Assembly (NCBI RefSeq): GCF_013177695.1
Contig: NZ_WOEY01000025.1
Location: 1 to 43,186 of the forward strand
DNA length: 43,186 nucleotides
Source of the DNA: Paraburkholderia solitsugae
Lineage (GTDB): Bacteria > Pseudomonadota > Gammaproteobacteria > Burkholderiales > Burkholderiaceae
Reading direction: 5' to 3'
The notes beneath the pieces are model-generated. The model had not been told where the DNA came from and searched no databases. It worked only from the letters and a program-made list of their open reading frames with translations. The position numbers and the translations under genes were made by a program. This document shows, one piece after another, positions 25,477 to 34,424 of this stretch (its first letter is position 1; the number at the start of each line of letters is the position of its first letter).

Positions 25477-25937
25477 GCGTGCGCCTCGGGAAACAGCAGC
25501 GCTTTGACGTCGTCGGGCAGCAGATGCTCGACGCGAATCCATTGCACCAGACCACCTGCTTCGCTGGCGACCGGGCCCAGATAGCGCGCGTGCGGCATGT
25601 CGATGCCGGCATCATGAAACGCGTCGCTGTTCAGACGGATGGTGCGCGTTGCGCCTTCGAGCAGGAGCGCGAGCAGGCGCACGGTGCCCGCATGCGGATA
25701 GCGCACCAGCACGACACGCGTCGACATCAACTGCGCGGCGGGACGGCCGAGCGCGAGCGCCGGCAGATCGATCACCGGCAGCGGTGCACCTTCGTGATCG
25801 AGCACGCCCGCGACCCACGACGGCGCGCCGGGGATCGTCTTCGGCGGCGACTGCGGCGTGAGCGGCATCATGCGCTCCACCTGCGTCGCGTCGATCACGT
25901 AGCGCTCGCTATCGAGCGTGAAGAGGATGAAGAGCAT
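25473..25937 (-). CDS. wspB: WspB: CheW-like coupling protein
   Basis: A 154-aa single CheW domain (LFILFTLDSERYVIDATQVERM, WVAGVLDHEGAPLPVIDLPAL, VRLLALLLEGATRTIRL). It is the second coupling protein of the Wsp array, between the WspA receptor and the WspE kinase. It lies 72 bp after wspA and overlaps wspC by 4 bp. Two CheW-type proteins (WspB and WspD) are standard for this system. Confidence 0.93.
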   Translation of the reverse strand: MLFILFTLDSERYVIDATQVERMMPLTPQSPPKTIPGAPSWVAGVLDHEGAPLPVIDLPALALGRPAAQLMSTRVVLVRYPHAGTVRLLALLLEGATRTIRLNSDAFHDAGIDMPHARYLGPVASEAGGLVQWIRVEHLLPDDVKALLFPEAHA

Positions 25938-26009
25938 CGGCGTGGACGTGGGCTGAGGTGGAGTACGGGTGGTGTGCGTCGCGTGTCTGAGCGAGCCCGC
26001 CGCGGCGCG

Positions 26010-27635
26010 TCAGGCGATCACCTTGAAGCGCGATACACCGGTGCGCAGACTATTGGCGACGTGCGTCAGATCGTCGATGGCCTGAGTCGACTGGCGCAGC
26101 GATTCCGCCGTCTGCTGCGCGGCCTCCGAGAGCTGCGTCAGCGCCTGGGTGATCTGTTCTGCGCCTGTGGCTTGCGTCTGCATGCCTTCGTTGACCATCG
26201 AGAAGCGCGGCGCGAGCGCCTGCACCTGCTGGATGATCTGCGTGAGATGGCCGCCCACGTTCTGTACGTCGAGCATGCCGCGCCGAACTTCTTCGGAGAA
26301 CTTGTCCATGCCCATCACGCCGGCAGCCACCGCCGACTGGATCTCCTTGACCATCTGTTCGATGTCATAGGTCGCCACGGCGGTTTGATCGGCGAGACGG
26401 CGAATCTCGGTCGCCACGACCGCGAAACCGCGGCCGTATTCGCCGGCCTTTTCTGCTTCGATCGCCGCGTTCAGCGAGAGCAGGTTGGTCTGATCCGCGA
26501 CCTTGGTAATGGTGGCGACGACCTGGTTGATGTTGCTGGCCTTCTCGTTGAGGATCGCGAGCTTCGCGTTGACCGAGCCGGCGGCTTCCATCACGAGGCG
26601 CATGGTCTCTTCCATGCGCGCGAGGCCGGCGTGGCCGGTGCCGGCGAGCGCCGCCGACTGGCCTGCCACTTCGGAGACTTCGTTCATCGTGCGCAGCAGA
26701 TCGCGCGAGGTCGCGAAGATTTCGCGCGACGTGGCGCCGATCTCGGTCGTGGTCGCTGCGGTTTCGTTCGCGGTGGCTTGCTGTTCACGCGAGGTCGCGG
26801 CGATTTCCGTCACCGACGTGGTGACCTGGACCGCCGACTTCTGCGCCTGGCCGACCAGTGCGGTGAGCTCGTCGGTCATGCGGTTAAAGCCCGCTTCGAG
26901 CGCGCCGATTTCATCCGCGCGGTTCAGTTGCAGACGTTGCGTGAGGTCGCCCGTGCGCATGATGTCGACGACTTGCAGGACCTTCGCCATCGGCGTGGTC
27001 ACTGCGCGCAGCAGCCAGTAACCGGACAGCACAGCGGCGGCGGCGGCGATCAGCAGCATCACGAGCAACACGATACGGGTCGTCTCGACCGAACTGCGGA
27101 TGCTTTCGGCGGCCTGGTCGGCGTAGGTCTTGTTGTCGTCCACCAGCTTACGCAACGAGAGGCGGCCCGTTTCCCAGATCGGCGTGAGCTGCGTGCTGGA
27201 GATCCGGACGGCACCCTCTTTCGAGGTCTGCAGGGTGGTCATCAGCGACGCCTGGATCGGCAGGTATTGCGTGTGCTGCTGCCGGAAGTCGTTGAAGAGG
27301 TCACGGTCGTCCTGACGGAAGATGGTGCCGCCGTAATCGTTGAGCAGCTTCTGCAGCGTTTGCTGTGTCTCGACGAGGCGCGCGGTGTCGCGCTTGACGG
27401 AATCGGGGTCCGCATCGACATAGATGAGACGCTGGGTGACGGTGTAGTTCTCGAACCAGGCCGCGCGCATCGCGGTCGCGTAGTAGAGGCCGGGCATCGA
27501 GTCCTGCTGCTGGCTCTTCGCGTCGCGGTCGATGCCGCCGAGTTGCTCGAAGGTGACGATTGCCATTGCCAGCATCACGATCAGCACGATCCCGAAGCTG
27601 CACAGAATCCGTTGCCGGATGGTCCATTGTTTCAC
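26010..27635 (-). CDS. wspA: WspA: membrane chemoreceptor (MCP)
   Basis: A 541-aa methyl-accepting protein. TM1 is at about 7-28 (ILCSFGIVLIVMLAMAIVTF), followed by a periplasmic four-helix sensor. TM2 is at about 190-212 (IVLLVMLLIAAAAAVLSGYW), then a HAMP domain and a cytoplasmic coiled coil with the signalling tip EKAGEYGRGFAVVATEIRRLAD. The GTG at 27635 after AAGGGG is preferred: it gives a length equal to Pseudomonas WspA and puts TM1 near the N-terminus; an upstream ATG at 27842 would add an unlikely 69-residue basic leader. It senses surface contact or envelope stress. It is the first gene of the seven-gene operon. Confidence 0.94.
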   Translation of the reverse strand: MKQWTIRQRILCSFGIVLIVMLAMAIVTFEQLGGIDRDAKSQQQDSMPGLYYATAMRAAWFENYTVTQRLIYVDADPDSVKRDTARLVETQQTLQKLLNDYGGTIFRQDDRDLFNDFRQQHTQYLPIQASLMTTLQTSKEGAVRISSTQLTPIWETGRLSLRKLVDDNKTYADQAAESIRSSVETTRIVLLVMLLIAAAAAVLSGYWLLRAVTTPMAKVLQVVDIMRTGDLTQRLQLNRADEIGALEAGFNRMTDELTALVGQAQKSAVQVTTSVTEIAATSREQQATANETAATTTEIGATSREIFATSRDLLRTMNEVSEVAGQSAALAGTGHAGLARMEETMRLVMEAAGSVNAKLAILNEKASNINQVVATITKVADQTNLLSLNAAIEAEKAGEYGRGFAVVATEIRRLADQTAVATYDIEQMVKEIQSAVAAGVMGMDKFSEEVRRGMLDVQNVGGHLTQIIQQVQALAPRFSMVNEGMQTQATGAEQITQALTQLSEAAQQTAESLRQSTQAIDDLTHVANSLRTGVSRFKVIA

Positions 27636-27844
27636 GCGCACGCCCCTTAACTTTTTGGCTTGGGCTCGACGCCCGGTTGTCGACTGGTGGGTCTCGGGGT
27701 CGAAGAATCGGAAAGCTTTGCGGGTCGTCGGATTTGTCCGACGGGTCATGCGGCGAATTTTACATTGATCGTGGGAATGGATGACGGTAGACCAGGATGC
27801 ATTTTGCGGTGTTGGCCGGATGCAGCGCTGGGCGCCAGACATAG

Positions 27845-27880
27845 GCTCACCATTTTTGCCGTTTGGGAAAAATGGTGAGC
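27845..27880. repeat. Perfect 13-bp inverted repeat upstream of wspA
   Basis: GCTCACCATTTTT (27845-27857) and AAAAATGGTGAGC (27868-27880) flank a 10-bp centre. It lies in the divergent region between wspA (start 27635) and the secreted-protein gene (start 27991). The T/A tracts are inside the arms, so it does not have terminator form; an operator or cruciform is more likely. The rest of the 27636-27990 gap holds no gene. Confidence 0.7.
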
Positions 27881-27990
27881 AATGACGCTCGCGCGACGTT
27901 ACACCCGTAATGCCCAGTTACCAACTGCAGCATCTATTTCCGCGCGCGCCCTACACAATCTGTTCCATGCCTAAACGGCGGGAGCGAAAC

Positions 27991-28317
27991 ATGAAAAAAA
28001 TTGCGATGGCGTTGTTGATGGTCGGGAGTCTGAGCGTGGCGGGGCAAGCGTCGGCTCATGGCGATGGCGGCGATGTGGTCGGTGCGCTGATCGGCGGTGC
28101 CGTGCTGGGCGCGGTGGTGACGTCCGCCTTGAATCCGGCGCCTGTGGTCGCTTACCAGCAGCCGGTCTACGCGCAGCCGGTGTATCAGCCGGCACCCGCG
28201 TATGCGGGGCCGCCGCCGGGATACTGCTATGACCAGTACCAGCGCGCGTATGTGGCGTGCGGTGCGCCGCCGCCCGCACAATACGGGTATCCGCAGGAGC
28301 CGCAACCGGGCTGGTAA
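27991..28317 (+). CDS. Small secreted Pro/Gln/Tyr-rich protein
   Basis: A 108-aa protein with a signal peptide (MKKIAMALLMVGSLSVAGQA, likely cut after ASA at about residue 22). A glycine-zipper-like hydrophobic stretch GALIGGAVLGAVVTSAL (about 31-47) is followed by a low-complexity tail rich in Pro, Gln, Tyr and Ala (YQQPVYAQPVYQPAPAYAG) and two Cys (YCYDQY, ACGAP). It is probably an envelope or surface protein, similar in style to glycine-zipper proteins. GGGAG precedes the ATG at 27991. It is divergent from wspA and has its own terminator. Its function is unknown. Confidence 0.8.
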   Translation: MKKIAMALLMVGSLSVAGQASAHGDGGDVVGALIGGAVLGAVVTSALNPAPVVAYQQPVYAQPVYQPAPAYAGPPPGYCYDQYQRAYVACGAPPPAQYGYPQEPQPGW

Positions 28318-28364
28318 ATGAAAAGCGCGAGCGCGCGCAGTCTGAATGCTCGCGCATTACAGAG

Positions 28365-28398
28365 AAAAAGGCCGTCGCAATTGCAACGGCCTTTTTTT
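28365..28398. terminator. Bidirectional terminator
   Basis: AAAAAGGCCGT and ACGGCCTTTTTTT enclose an inner GCAATTGC. T tracts are present on both strands. It serves the secreted-protein gene (+) and the 53-aa membrane-protein gene (-). Confidence 0.88.
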
Positions 28399-28413
28399 GT
28401 TGGGTATCTCTGC

Positions 28414-28575
28414 TCAATGCTTGTGATGCAGCCACTCCGCATAATGCGTGTCGAGCCAGCGTTCGAGGCGCTCCGGCTTGGTCTTGTCGCGATAGTGGGA
28501 CGCGGCCCAGATCGCCACGCCGACCAGCAGCATCACCAAGGGTCCCAGCAAATAAGCCATTAACGATTCAGACAT
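28414..28575 (-). CDS. Small membrane protein, hypothetical
   Basis: A 53-aa protein, MSESLMAYLLGPLVMLLVGV onward, with one hydrophobic segment (about 6-25) and a basic/His-rich C-terminus (RDKTKPERLERW, EWLHHKH). GGAGG precedes the ATG at 28575. The frame extends upstream to 28713 but without a ribosome-binding site. It ends 15 bp before a bidirectional terminator. No family is recognised. Confidence 0.65.
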   Translation of the reverse strand: MSESLMAYLLGPLVMLLVGVAIWAASHYRDKTKPERLERWLDTHYAEWLHHKH

Positions 28576-28780
28576 GGGAGCCTCCGTCCCGGCTTGCATC
28601 CGTCCTAGTAGTTTAGACGATGATCGGCGGGAAAAAAGGACGCTGTGAAGGGTTGGCTGGCAGCGCGGTGGAATGGGCGTGGATGCGCTGACAGCGGTAT
28701 GGAAGATAGCCACTAAGAACCTAGCGAAGAAGATTATTTTCTTTTTATAGGCTGGTACTTGCAGTGGATGCTTATTTCTC

Positions 28781-28789
28781 TGTGTACCA
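28781..28789. repeat. TGTGTACCA direct repeat, left copy (candidate att site)
   Basis: The same 9-mer occurs at 30175-30183, so the pair brackets the integrase gene. It may be an attachment-site remnant; 9 bp alone is weak evidence. Confidence 0.3.
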
Positions 28790-28797
28790 TAAAATAT

Positions 28798-28845
28798 GCT
28801 GGCGCTGGCGCTGGCGCTGGCGCTGGCGCTGGCGCTGGCGCTGGC
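28798..28845. repeat. Hexanucleotide microsatellite (GCTGGC)8
   Basis: Eight perfect tandem copies of GCTGGC lie between the candidate left att site and the integrase stop. The 28576-28912 gap holds nothing else that I recognise as a gene; the minus-strand frame through the repeat (Ala-Pro dipeptides) has no support. Confidence 0.95.
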
Positions 28846-28912
28846 AGCGCTGCTGGCGCGATGGTGAGATGAGCTGCGGCAACCGGCCAGGAAATTGCCA
28901 CACCTGCCACGC

Positions 28913-30124
28913 TTAACCGATCACGCCCTGTCGGCCGCTCTCGATCTGCTCGTCGACAAAATCCGCCCACCGTTGCAAGGTTCGACGCCGTTCCGTGGCA
29001 TGTTCGGCGTGGTTGTCTTCGCTCGGAGCGTCTTTGACGCTATGCGCCAGCGCATTTTCAATTGCGTCCGCAGGCTGCCCCATCTCGCGCAAGTGGGTCG
29101 CGGCGGTGCGTCGAAAGTCGTGCAGGACGAAATGCTCGACGTCGAGTCCGAGCGATTTGACGGCCTGATTGAGCGTACTTTTGGCGATCGGCCGATCGTC
29201 GCCCCTGACGCTCGGGAAGACGAAATTTCGACTGGTCTTCGTGTCCTGAAGCTCTCGCAGCAAGGCGACCGCCTGATGCGAGAGATACACCACATGCTCA
29301 CGGACCTTGTTCATTCGCGCGGCGGGGATCGTCCATCGCGCTGCGTTGAGGTTGAATTCGGACCAGGCCGCCTCGACGATGTCCGATTTTCGCACCATCG
29401 TCAGCACGAGCAGATGCAAAGCCAGTTTCAGCGGGCGCCGAATGTTCGATGCATAGATCGCCCGGAGCATGGCGCCCATTTCGTCTGGCGCGAGCACGCG
29501 GGTGCGGCTGTCCGGCGTTGCGATGAAGCGTGCCGGGATGAGCTCTGCCGGATTGGCCGTGGCGAGTTGCCGGGCGATCAGGTACTCATAGAGCCGCTTG
29601 ACCGCGTTGCGCGTGTGCAGCGCCATCTTGGGCGAGCCACGGCTTTTGATCTGGTCGCATATCGCGCGGATGTCGTCGTCCGTCACGGCTTTGATCGGTT
29701 TGGCGCCAATGGCAGGGAGAACATCTTTTTCGAGCGCGCGCCGCGTGGTGCGCTGATACTCCGCCGACTTGCCGGCCATCTCCGTTGCGAGATAAAGCTC
29801 CGCGCCCTCGCGCAGCACCTCGGCCTTGCTCTCCGCACCGCGGTCGCGGCGCGCTGTCGCCACTGGCGAGACACCGCTTGCGACCATCTCCGCGTACTTC
29901 TGCGCCTTGGCGCGCGCGACCCGCAGCGAAATCATCCGGTAGTCGCCGATGGTGACGAGCGGCTGGCGCTTGCCGTTCAGTGAATAGCGGAAGCGCCAGA
30001 CCTTGGTGCCCGTCGTCATGATTTCGATGACGAGGCCGTTGCCGTCCGCTACGCAATATCGGGTGGCGCGCGGCTCGAGCGCGCGGATCTGCGTTTCGGT
30101 GAGGGGGGCGGCTAGTTTTGGCAT
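28913..30124 (-). CDS. P4-type tyrosine recombinase/integrase, nucleophile position changed
   Basis: A 403-aa site-specific recombinase of the DUF4102/P4-integrase family. The N-terminal arm-binding domain (about 1-95; LTETQIRALEP, YCVADGNGLVIEI, VTIGDYRMISLRVARAKA) is followed by a SAM-like core-binding domain (about 100-195) and a catalytic domain (about 210-400). Arg245 (MVRKSDIVEAAW), His335-x-x-Arg338 (LHDFRRT) and His361 (LAHSVK) are present. Where the family has the nucleophile Tyr in an AYN-like motif, this protein reads SEDNHAEH with Asp370, and no Tyr occurs in the last 120 residues. It is therefore probably inactive although full length. It sits next to mnmE as the only gene left of a mobile element. 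Confidence 0.9.
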   Translation of the reverse strand: MPKLAAPLTETQIRALEPRATRYCVADGNGLVIEIMTTGTKVWRFRYSLNGKRQPLVTIGDYRMISLRVARAKAQKYAEMVASGVSPVATARRDRGAESKAEVLREGAELYLATEMAGKSAEYQRTTRRALEKDVLPAIGAKPIKAVTDDDIRAICDQIKSRGSPKMALHTRNAVKRLYEYLIARQLATANPAELIPARFIATPDSRTRVLAPDEMGAMLRAIYASNIRRPLKLALHLLVLTMVRKSDIVEAAWSEFNLNAARWTIPAARMNKVREHVVYLSHQAVALLRELQDTKTSRNFVFPSVRGDDRPIAKSTLNQAVKSLGLDVEHFVLHDFRRTAATHLREMGQPADAIENALAHSVKDAPSEDNHAEHATERRRTLQRWADFVDEQIESGRQGVIG

Positions 30125-30174
30125 GGCGGATCGTTTGATACGGGGATGCCGGCAATTTTAGACTGGCTGGCTTT

Positions 30175-30183
30175 TGTGTACCA
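30175..30183. repeat. TGTGTACCA direct repeat, right copy (candidate att site)
   Basis: Matches 28781-28789 and lies about 50 bp upstream of the integrase start. The surrounding 30125-30420 gap holds no gene or tRNA that I can see. Confidence 0.3.
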
Positions 30184-30420
30184 ACGAAATAAGTGGCTTT
30201 TGGTCAACAGAGGATGTTCAATGCACGGCAGTGCAGACATGGGGCAGGGGTAGTCGGTGATCCCGCGCATTGCTCCAGATCCAAGGGGTACCATTCTGGC
30301 GGCTTCACCGAAATGGTCTTGGGCGGGCAGTCTGGCCGCTCAGAGGCAATTTTCGTTTTCTCGGCGGACGACGACCTCTGGCGAAATGCTCGCGATGATA
30401 GGTCGCCGTTTGGCAGCAGG

Positions 30421-31815
30421 TTATTTGCCGATGCAAAACCGGCTGAAAATCACGCCGAGCAGGTCGTCCGAGCTGAATTCCCCGGTGATCGAGTTCAGTT
30501 GGTCCTGCGCGAGCCGCAGCTCCTCGGCGAACAGATCCAGCGCCTGGGCGTTCTGATCGGCGTGCGCTGCAGCGGTCGCCAGATGCTCCTGAGCCGCGCG
30601 CAGCGCAATCAGATGCCGCTCGCGCGCGAGGTAGACGCTCTCCGCGCCGGCCTGCCAACCGGCGATTCGCAGTAGCTCTTCACGCAGCAACGCGACACCA
30701 TCGCCTTGTTTCGCCGACAACCGCACTTCGCTGAGCTCGAGATCCGCGTCCAGCGGTGTCGCGGCCGGCGCAAGCCCGGTCAGATCCGTCTTGTTCAGCA
30801 CGCGCACCACCGGCACCCCGCTCGGGAAACGGTCAGCGATCGTTCCGTCTTCGGCAGTCATGCCGGTCCGCGCATCAAGCAGATGCAGCACGACGTCCGC
30901 GCGCTCGATCTCGCTCCACGTGCGCGCAATGCCGATCTTTTCCACCTCGTCTTCGGTATCGCGCAGGCCGGCCGTGTCGATCACGTGCAGCGGGATGCCT
31001 TCAATCTGGATGGTTTGCGCGACCTTGTCGCGCGTCGTGCCGGCGATCGGCGTGACGATGGCCAACTCCGCGCCGGCCAGCGCGTTCAGCAGCGACGACT
31101 TGCCGACGTTCGGCTGTCCCGCCAGCACCACCGACAAACCCTCGCGCAACAGTGCCCCCTGACGCGCTTCGCTCAGCACGTGCGCGAGGCGCTCGCGAAT
31201 CCGCGTGAGTTTGCCGCGGGCATCGGCGGCTTCGAGAAAGTCGATTTCTTCTTCCGGGAAATCGAGCGTCGCTTCGACCAGCATCCGCAGCGTGATGACC
31301 TCTTCGACCAGGGCGTGGATGTCGCGCGAAAACGCGCCGTCGAGCGAACGACCCGCCGAGCGCGCCGCGGCCTCAGTGCTGGCCTCGATCAGATCGGCGA
31401 CAGCTTCCGCTTGCGCCAGATCCAGCTTGTCGTTGAGAAACGCACGGCGCGTGAATTCGCCCGGCTCGGCCAGACGCAGACCGAACGCCCGGCCGGCGTC
31501 GATGCAACGCTGCAAGACCAGTTGCAGCACGACCGGACCGCCGTGGCCTTGAAACTCGAGCACATGCTCGCCGGTATAGGAGTGCGGGGCGGGAAAGTAC
31601 AGCGCGATGCCGCGATCGAGTGCGCTGCCGCTGTCGTCAAGGAAGGGCACATAGCTCGCGTGACGCGGCGCGAGCGCCTGGCCAGTGAGTGCTTGCATCA
31701 ATGGCTGCGCGGCGGCTTCCCCGGCGCGGCCGAACGAAATCCGCACGACCCCGATTCCGCCTCGGCCGGGTGCGGTGGCAATGGCGACGATCGGATCGGA
31801 ATGGGTGGCGAGCAT
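30421..31815 (-). CDS. mnmE: tRNA modification GTPase MnmE
   Basis: A 464-aa GTPase that, with MnmG, installs the carboxymethylaminomethyl group on U34 of certain tRNAs. The N-terminal tetrahydrofolate-binding domain is at about 1-125 ([20 protein letters not shown]). The helical domain holds the G domain with G1 GQPNVGKS (233-240), a GTTRD loop ([12 protein letters not shown]), [16 protein letters not shown] and NKTD. The C-terminal CIGK supplies the catalytic Cys461. Start ATG at 31815. MnmE normally follows yidC directly in this gene block; here a phage-type regulator in the opposite orientation separates the two. Confidence 0.97.
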   Translation of the reverse strand: MLATHSDPIVAIATAPGRGGIGVVRISFGRAGEAAAQPLMQALTGQALAPRHASYVPFLDDSGSALDRGIALYFPAPHSYTGEHVLEFQGHGGPVVLQLVLQRCIDAGRAFGLRLAEPGEFTRRAFLNDKLDLAQAEAVADLIEASTEAAARSAGRSLDGAFSRDIHALVEEVITLRMLVEATLDFPEEEIDFLEAADARGKLTRIRERLAHVLSEARQGALLREGLSVVLAGQPNVGKSSLLNALAGAELAIVTPIAGTTRDKVAQTIQIEGIPLHVIDTAGLRDTEDEVEKIGIARTWSEIERADVVLHLLDARTGMTAEDGTIADRFPSGVPVVRVLNKTDLTGLAPAATPLDADLELSEVRLSAKQGDGVALLREELLRIAGWQAGAESVYLARERHLIALRAAQEHLATAAAHADQNAQALDLFAEELRLAQDQLNSITGEFSSDDLLGVIFSRFCIGK

Positions 31816-31988
31816 GGGACGAGGCTATCAGAAGGGATTGAATGCGCATGAGCGGGCGCGGGGCATTGTAACGCGGGCATCCACCGGCTCTGGCCCCGGG
31901 CCGGATTCCTAACGTGGCATGAGTTTCTTAAGACAAGTAGGGATTTATCCCACACAAGCTAAGATAGCCTAAGACACATTTGCGAAAA

Positions 31989-32108
31989 ATGGACACACTA
32001 GAATGCCTAAAACGTACGCTGGACAAGGAAAAGACGACATTCGACGAAATCGCGAAACACGTTATTAGCTGGCGATTTCAGGCTAAAAATAGCTCATTTG
32101 AGCAATAA
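31989..32108 (+). CDS. Short ORF resembling the start of a helix-turn-helix protein
   Basis: ATG at 31989 to TAA at 32108 encodes 39 aa, MDTLECLKRTLDKEKTTFDE followed by IAKHVISWRF. The pattern (leucine-rich first helix, then DEIAKHV) looks like the first half of a small phage Cro/XRE DNA-binding domain with the recognition helix lost. There is no ribosome-binding site. It may be a relic of the element that brought the regulator at 32162. The rest of the 31816-32161 gap is AT-rich and empty. Confidence 0.25.
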   Translation: MDTLECLKRTLDKEKTTFDEIAKHVISWRFQAKNSSFEQ

Positions 32109-32161
32109 AATTGCGCGTTTGGTTGTCCACTGATTATGCGCCGAATTGCACAATCGGGCCC

Positions 32162-32617
32162 ATGCCGACCTCCAAAGAAAAAGCAGCTTTCGCCAAACGG
32201 CTGAAAGACTCACTCCCCAACGACGTTAAGGGTGGGACCGATTTAGCCAGGGAATTCAATCTGCTTTATAGCAGTGGCCCTGCCGTCTCGCCGCAAACCG
32301 CGCACAAATGGCTAGCGGGTACGACGATTCCGAAGCGCGATAAGTTGCAGGTTTTAGCGACGTGGCTGCAAAAGGACGTTCACTGGCTGCACTACGGGCC
32401 CGCGCCATCCGGCAAGACTAAACCGCTTGCCCGTGGCGAGAAGTATCCAATGACGCCGGAAACGATCGAGTTGGTTACGCAGATGGCTAACCGGTTCGCG
32501 GGTTTATCGCCGCGTCAGCGCAATCTGGTGGAAGAACTGATCACTGAATTTGACGGCGGCACGCAGCAGGAAACCGCCGCCGCGCCGGAAGACGCGTCAA
32601 ATCAAAAGGGCCAGTAG
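32162..32617 (+). CDS. Phage-type XRE/CI-like transcriptional regulator
   Basis: A 151-aa protein. Residues 1-70 (MPTSKEKAAFAKRLKDSLPN, GGTDLAREFNLLY, VSPQTAHKWLAGTTIPKRDK) form a lambda-repressor-like helix-turn-helix in which SPQTAHKWLAG is the recognition helix. LQVLATWLQKDVHWLHYG closes the domain as in Burkholderia phage repressors. The C-terminal 70 residues show no peptidase dyad, so it is not a LexA-type self-cleaving repressor. The ATG at 32162 is preferred over an upstream start at 32111 because the domain begins there. It sits alone, opposite to yidC and mnmE, with AT-rich DNA before it and a strong terminator behind it. Its target is unknown. Confidence 0.85.
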   Translation: MPTSKEKAAFAKRLKDSLPNDVKGGTDLAREFNLLYSSGPAVSPQTAHKWLAGTTIPKRDKLQVLATWLQKDVHWLHYGPAPSGKTKPLARGEKYPMTPETIELVTQMANRFAGLSPRQRNLVEELITEFDGGTQQETAAAPEDASNQKGQ

Positions 32618-32630
32618 ATCGACGGCCAAC

Positions 32631-32667
32631 AAAAAAGCCGCCCGGCGCAAACCGGGCGGCTTTTTTT
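32631..32667. terminator. Bidirectional terminator between the XRE gene and yidC
   Basis: GCCGCCCGG (32637-32645) / CCGGGCGGC (32652-32660) form a perfect 9-bp stem with six A before and seven T after. It ends both the regulator (+) and the yidC block (-). Confidence 0.93.
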
Positions 32668-32732
32668 ACGGCTAGCTGCTGCTTCTGTCAGCCAGCGGGC
32701 GCTACCACCGCCCGCCTTAGGCAAGACATCAA

Positions 32733-34394
32733 TCAGGCCGTTTTCGTCTTCGACTGACCCATCATCCGCGTGATGTAGTACTGCTGGGCGATCGACAGCA
32801 CGTTGTTCACGACGTAGTACAGCACCAGACCGGCCGGGAAGAAGAAGAACATGACCGAGAACGCGATCGGCATGAACATCATCATCTTGGCTTGAACCGG
32901 GTCCGGCGGCGTCGGGTTCAGACGCGTCTGCAGGAACATCGAGACGGCCATCAGCACCGGCAGGATGAAGAACGGGTCCTGCTGCGACAGATCGTGGATC
33001 CAGAGAATCCACGGCGCGCCGCGCATTTCCACCGACGACAGCAGCACCCAGTACAGCGAGATGAACACCGGAATCTGAATCACGACCGGCAGACAGCCGC
33101 CGAACGGATTGACCTTCTCGGTCTTGTACAGCTCCATCAGCGCGGCGTTCATCTTCTGCGGATCGCCCTTGAAGCGTTCACGCAGCGCCGTCATACGCGG
33201 CGTGATCGCCTTCATGCGCGCCATCGACTTGTAGCTCGCTGCCGACAGCGGGAAGAACACGGCCTTGATCAGCAGCGTGAGCAGCACGATCGACCAGCCC
33301 CAGTTGCCGACATAGCTGTGGATCTTCTCGAGCAACCAGAACAGCGGCTTCGCGATGATCGTGACCCAGCCATAGTCCTTCACCAGTTCCAGACCCGGCG
33401 CGATGCCTTCGAGCATGCGCTCTTCTTCCGGACCGGCGAACAGACGCGCGGACACATCAGCCGATTGGCCCGGGGCGATGGTCGCCACCGGTTGCTTCAC
33501 GCCGACGCGATACAGCGCCGGATCGATCTTCTCGACATAGATGTCGCGCTTCACACCCTGCTGCGGAATCCACGCCGACGCGAAGTAATGCTGCACCATC
33601 GCGATCCAGCCGTTGTCGGCCGAATTGACGAAGTCTTCCTTGTTCTTGTCGATGTCGCTGAACGTCATCTTCTGGAAGTGGTGCTGCTCGGTGTAGACAG
33701 CCGGTCCGATGAACGTGTGCGAGAAGCGCGGCGTTTCCACCGGCGTGTCGTCGCGTACCAGTTCCATATAGACCGACGGCGTGACCGGCACGGTACCGAC
33801 GTTCTCGATCTTCGTGTCGACACCGATCACATAGCTGCCGCGCGTGAACGTGTAGGTCTTGATGACCTTCACACCACCCTTGACCGGCGACTCGAAGCTG
33901 AGCTGGAACGACTTGGCGTCGCCCGTCAGATCGTGCGGCTGGTTCGGCAGCGGCGTGTAGATGTCGGTATGGTTCGGGAAATCGCCACCGAGCAGACCGG
34001 TGCGCGCCAGGTACGTATGGTTCGCGGTGCGATCGAACAGCGTGATGACCAGATCGGGCGTCTTGCCGTCGCCTTGCTTGACGAGCGACAGCTTCGACAG
34101 CGTGCCGCCGCGGGTGTCGATCTCGCCGTTATAGACGTCGGTGCTGAAGCTGATCAGCTGGCCTTGGGCCGCAGCAGCCGGCGCATTGCCGGGCGCTGCT
34201 CCGTTGGTGGCCGGCAGATCGGCGGACTGGGTTCCCGGCGTCGTGGTTCCCGGTGCGGCGCTACCGACGGTCTTGGTCGGGTTGGCGCTCGGGAAGAACA
34301 TCGACGGGCGTCCGTGGTCGCGTTGCCAGTTGTCGAACAGCATGACCGCTGACATGAAAAAGATGACCCATAGGACGGTGCGTTTGATATCCAT
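32733..34394 (-). CDS. yidC: Membrane protein insertase YidC
   Basis: A 553-aa Gram-negative-type YidC. TM1 is at about 6-22 ([18 protein letters not shown]). The large periplasmic beta domain covers about 55-330. The conserved insertase core runs from about 355 ([20 protein letters not shown] with the conserved hydrophilic-groove Arg in SMARMKAI) to the C-terminus ([19 protein letters not shown]). It inserts inner-membrane proteins alone or with SecYEG. It is 30 bp downstream of yidD in the rpmH-rnpA-yidD-yidC block. Confidence 0.97.
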   Translation of the reverse strand: MDIKRTVLWVIFFMSAVMLFDNWQRDHGRPSMFFPSANPTKTVGSAAPGTTTPGTQSADLPATNGAAPGNAPAAAAQGQLISFSTDVYNGEIDTRGGTLSKLSLVKQGDGKTPDLVITLFDRTANHTYLARTGLLGGDFPNHTDIYTPLPNQPHDLTGDAKSFQLSFESPVKGGVKVIKTYTFTRGSYVIGVDTKIENVGTVPVTPSVYMELVRDDTPVETPRFSHTFIGPAVYTEQHHFQKMTFSDIDKNKEDFVNSADNGWIAMVQHYFASAWIPQQGVKRDIYVEKIDPALYRVGVKQPVATIAPGQSADVSARLFAGPEEERMLEGIAPGLELVKDYGWVTIIAKPLFWLLEKIHSYVGNWGWSIVLLTLLIKAVFFPLSAASYKSMARMKAITPRMTALRERFKGDPQKMNAALMELYKTEKVNPFGGCLPVVIQIPVFISLYWVLLSSVEMRGAPWILWIHDLSQQDPFFILPVLMAVSMFLQTRLNPTPPDPVQAKMMMFMPIAFSVMFFFFPAGLVLYYVVNNVLSIAQQYYITRMMGQSKTKTA

Positions 34395-34424
34395 GCGTTG
34401 TCTCAGTGTCGATGGAACGGCGCG

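Noticed and set aside
25395..27650. A 751-codon plus-strand frame antisense to wspA and wspB
   Set aside because: It mirrors the codon pattern of the wsp genes, which have clear domains on the minus strand.
28734..28970. A minus-strand frame through the hexamer repeat with Ala-Pro dipeptides
   Set aside because: No ribosome-binding site, overlaps the integrase end, and the open frame is produced by the repeat itself.
32892..34352. A 486-codon plus-strand frame antisense to yidC
   Set aside because: A shadow of a well-conserved essential gene; Arg/His-rich composition typical of antisense reading.
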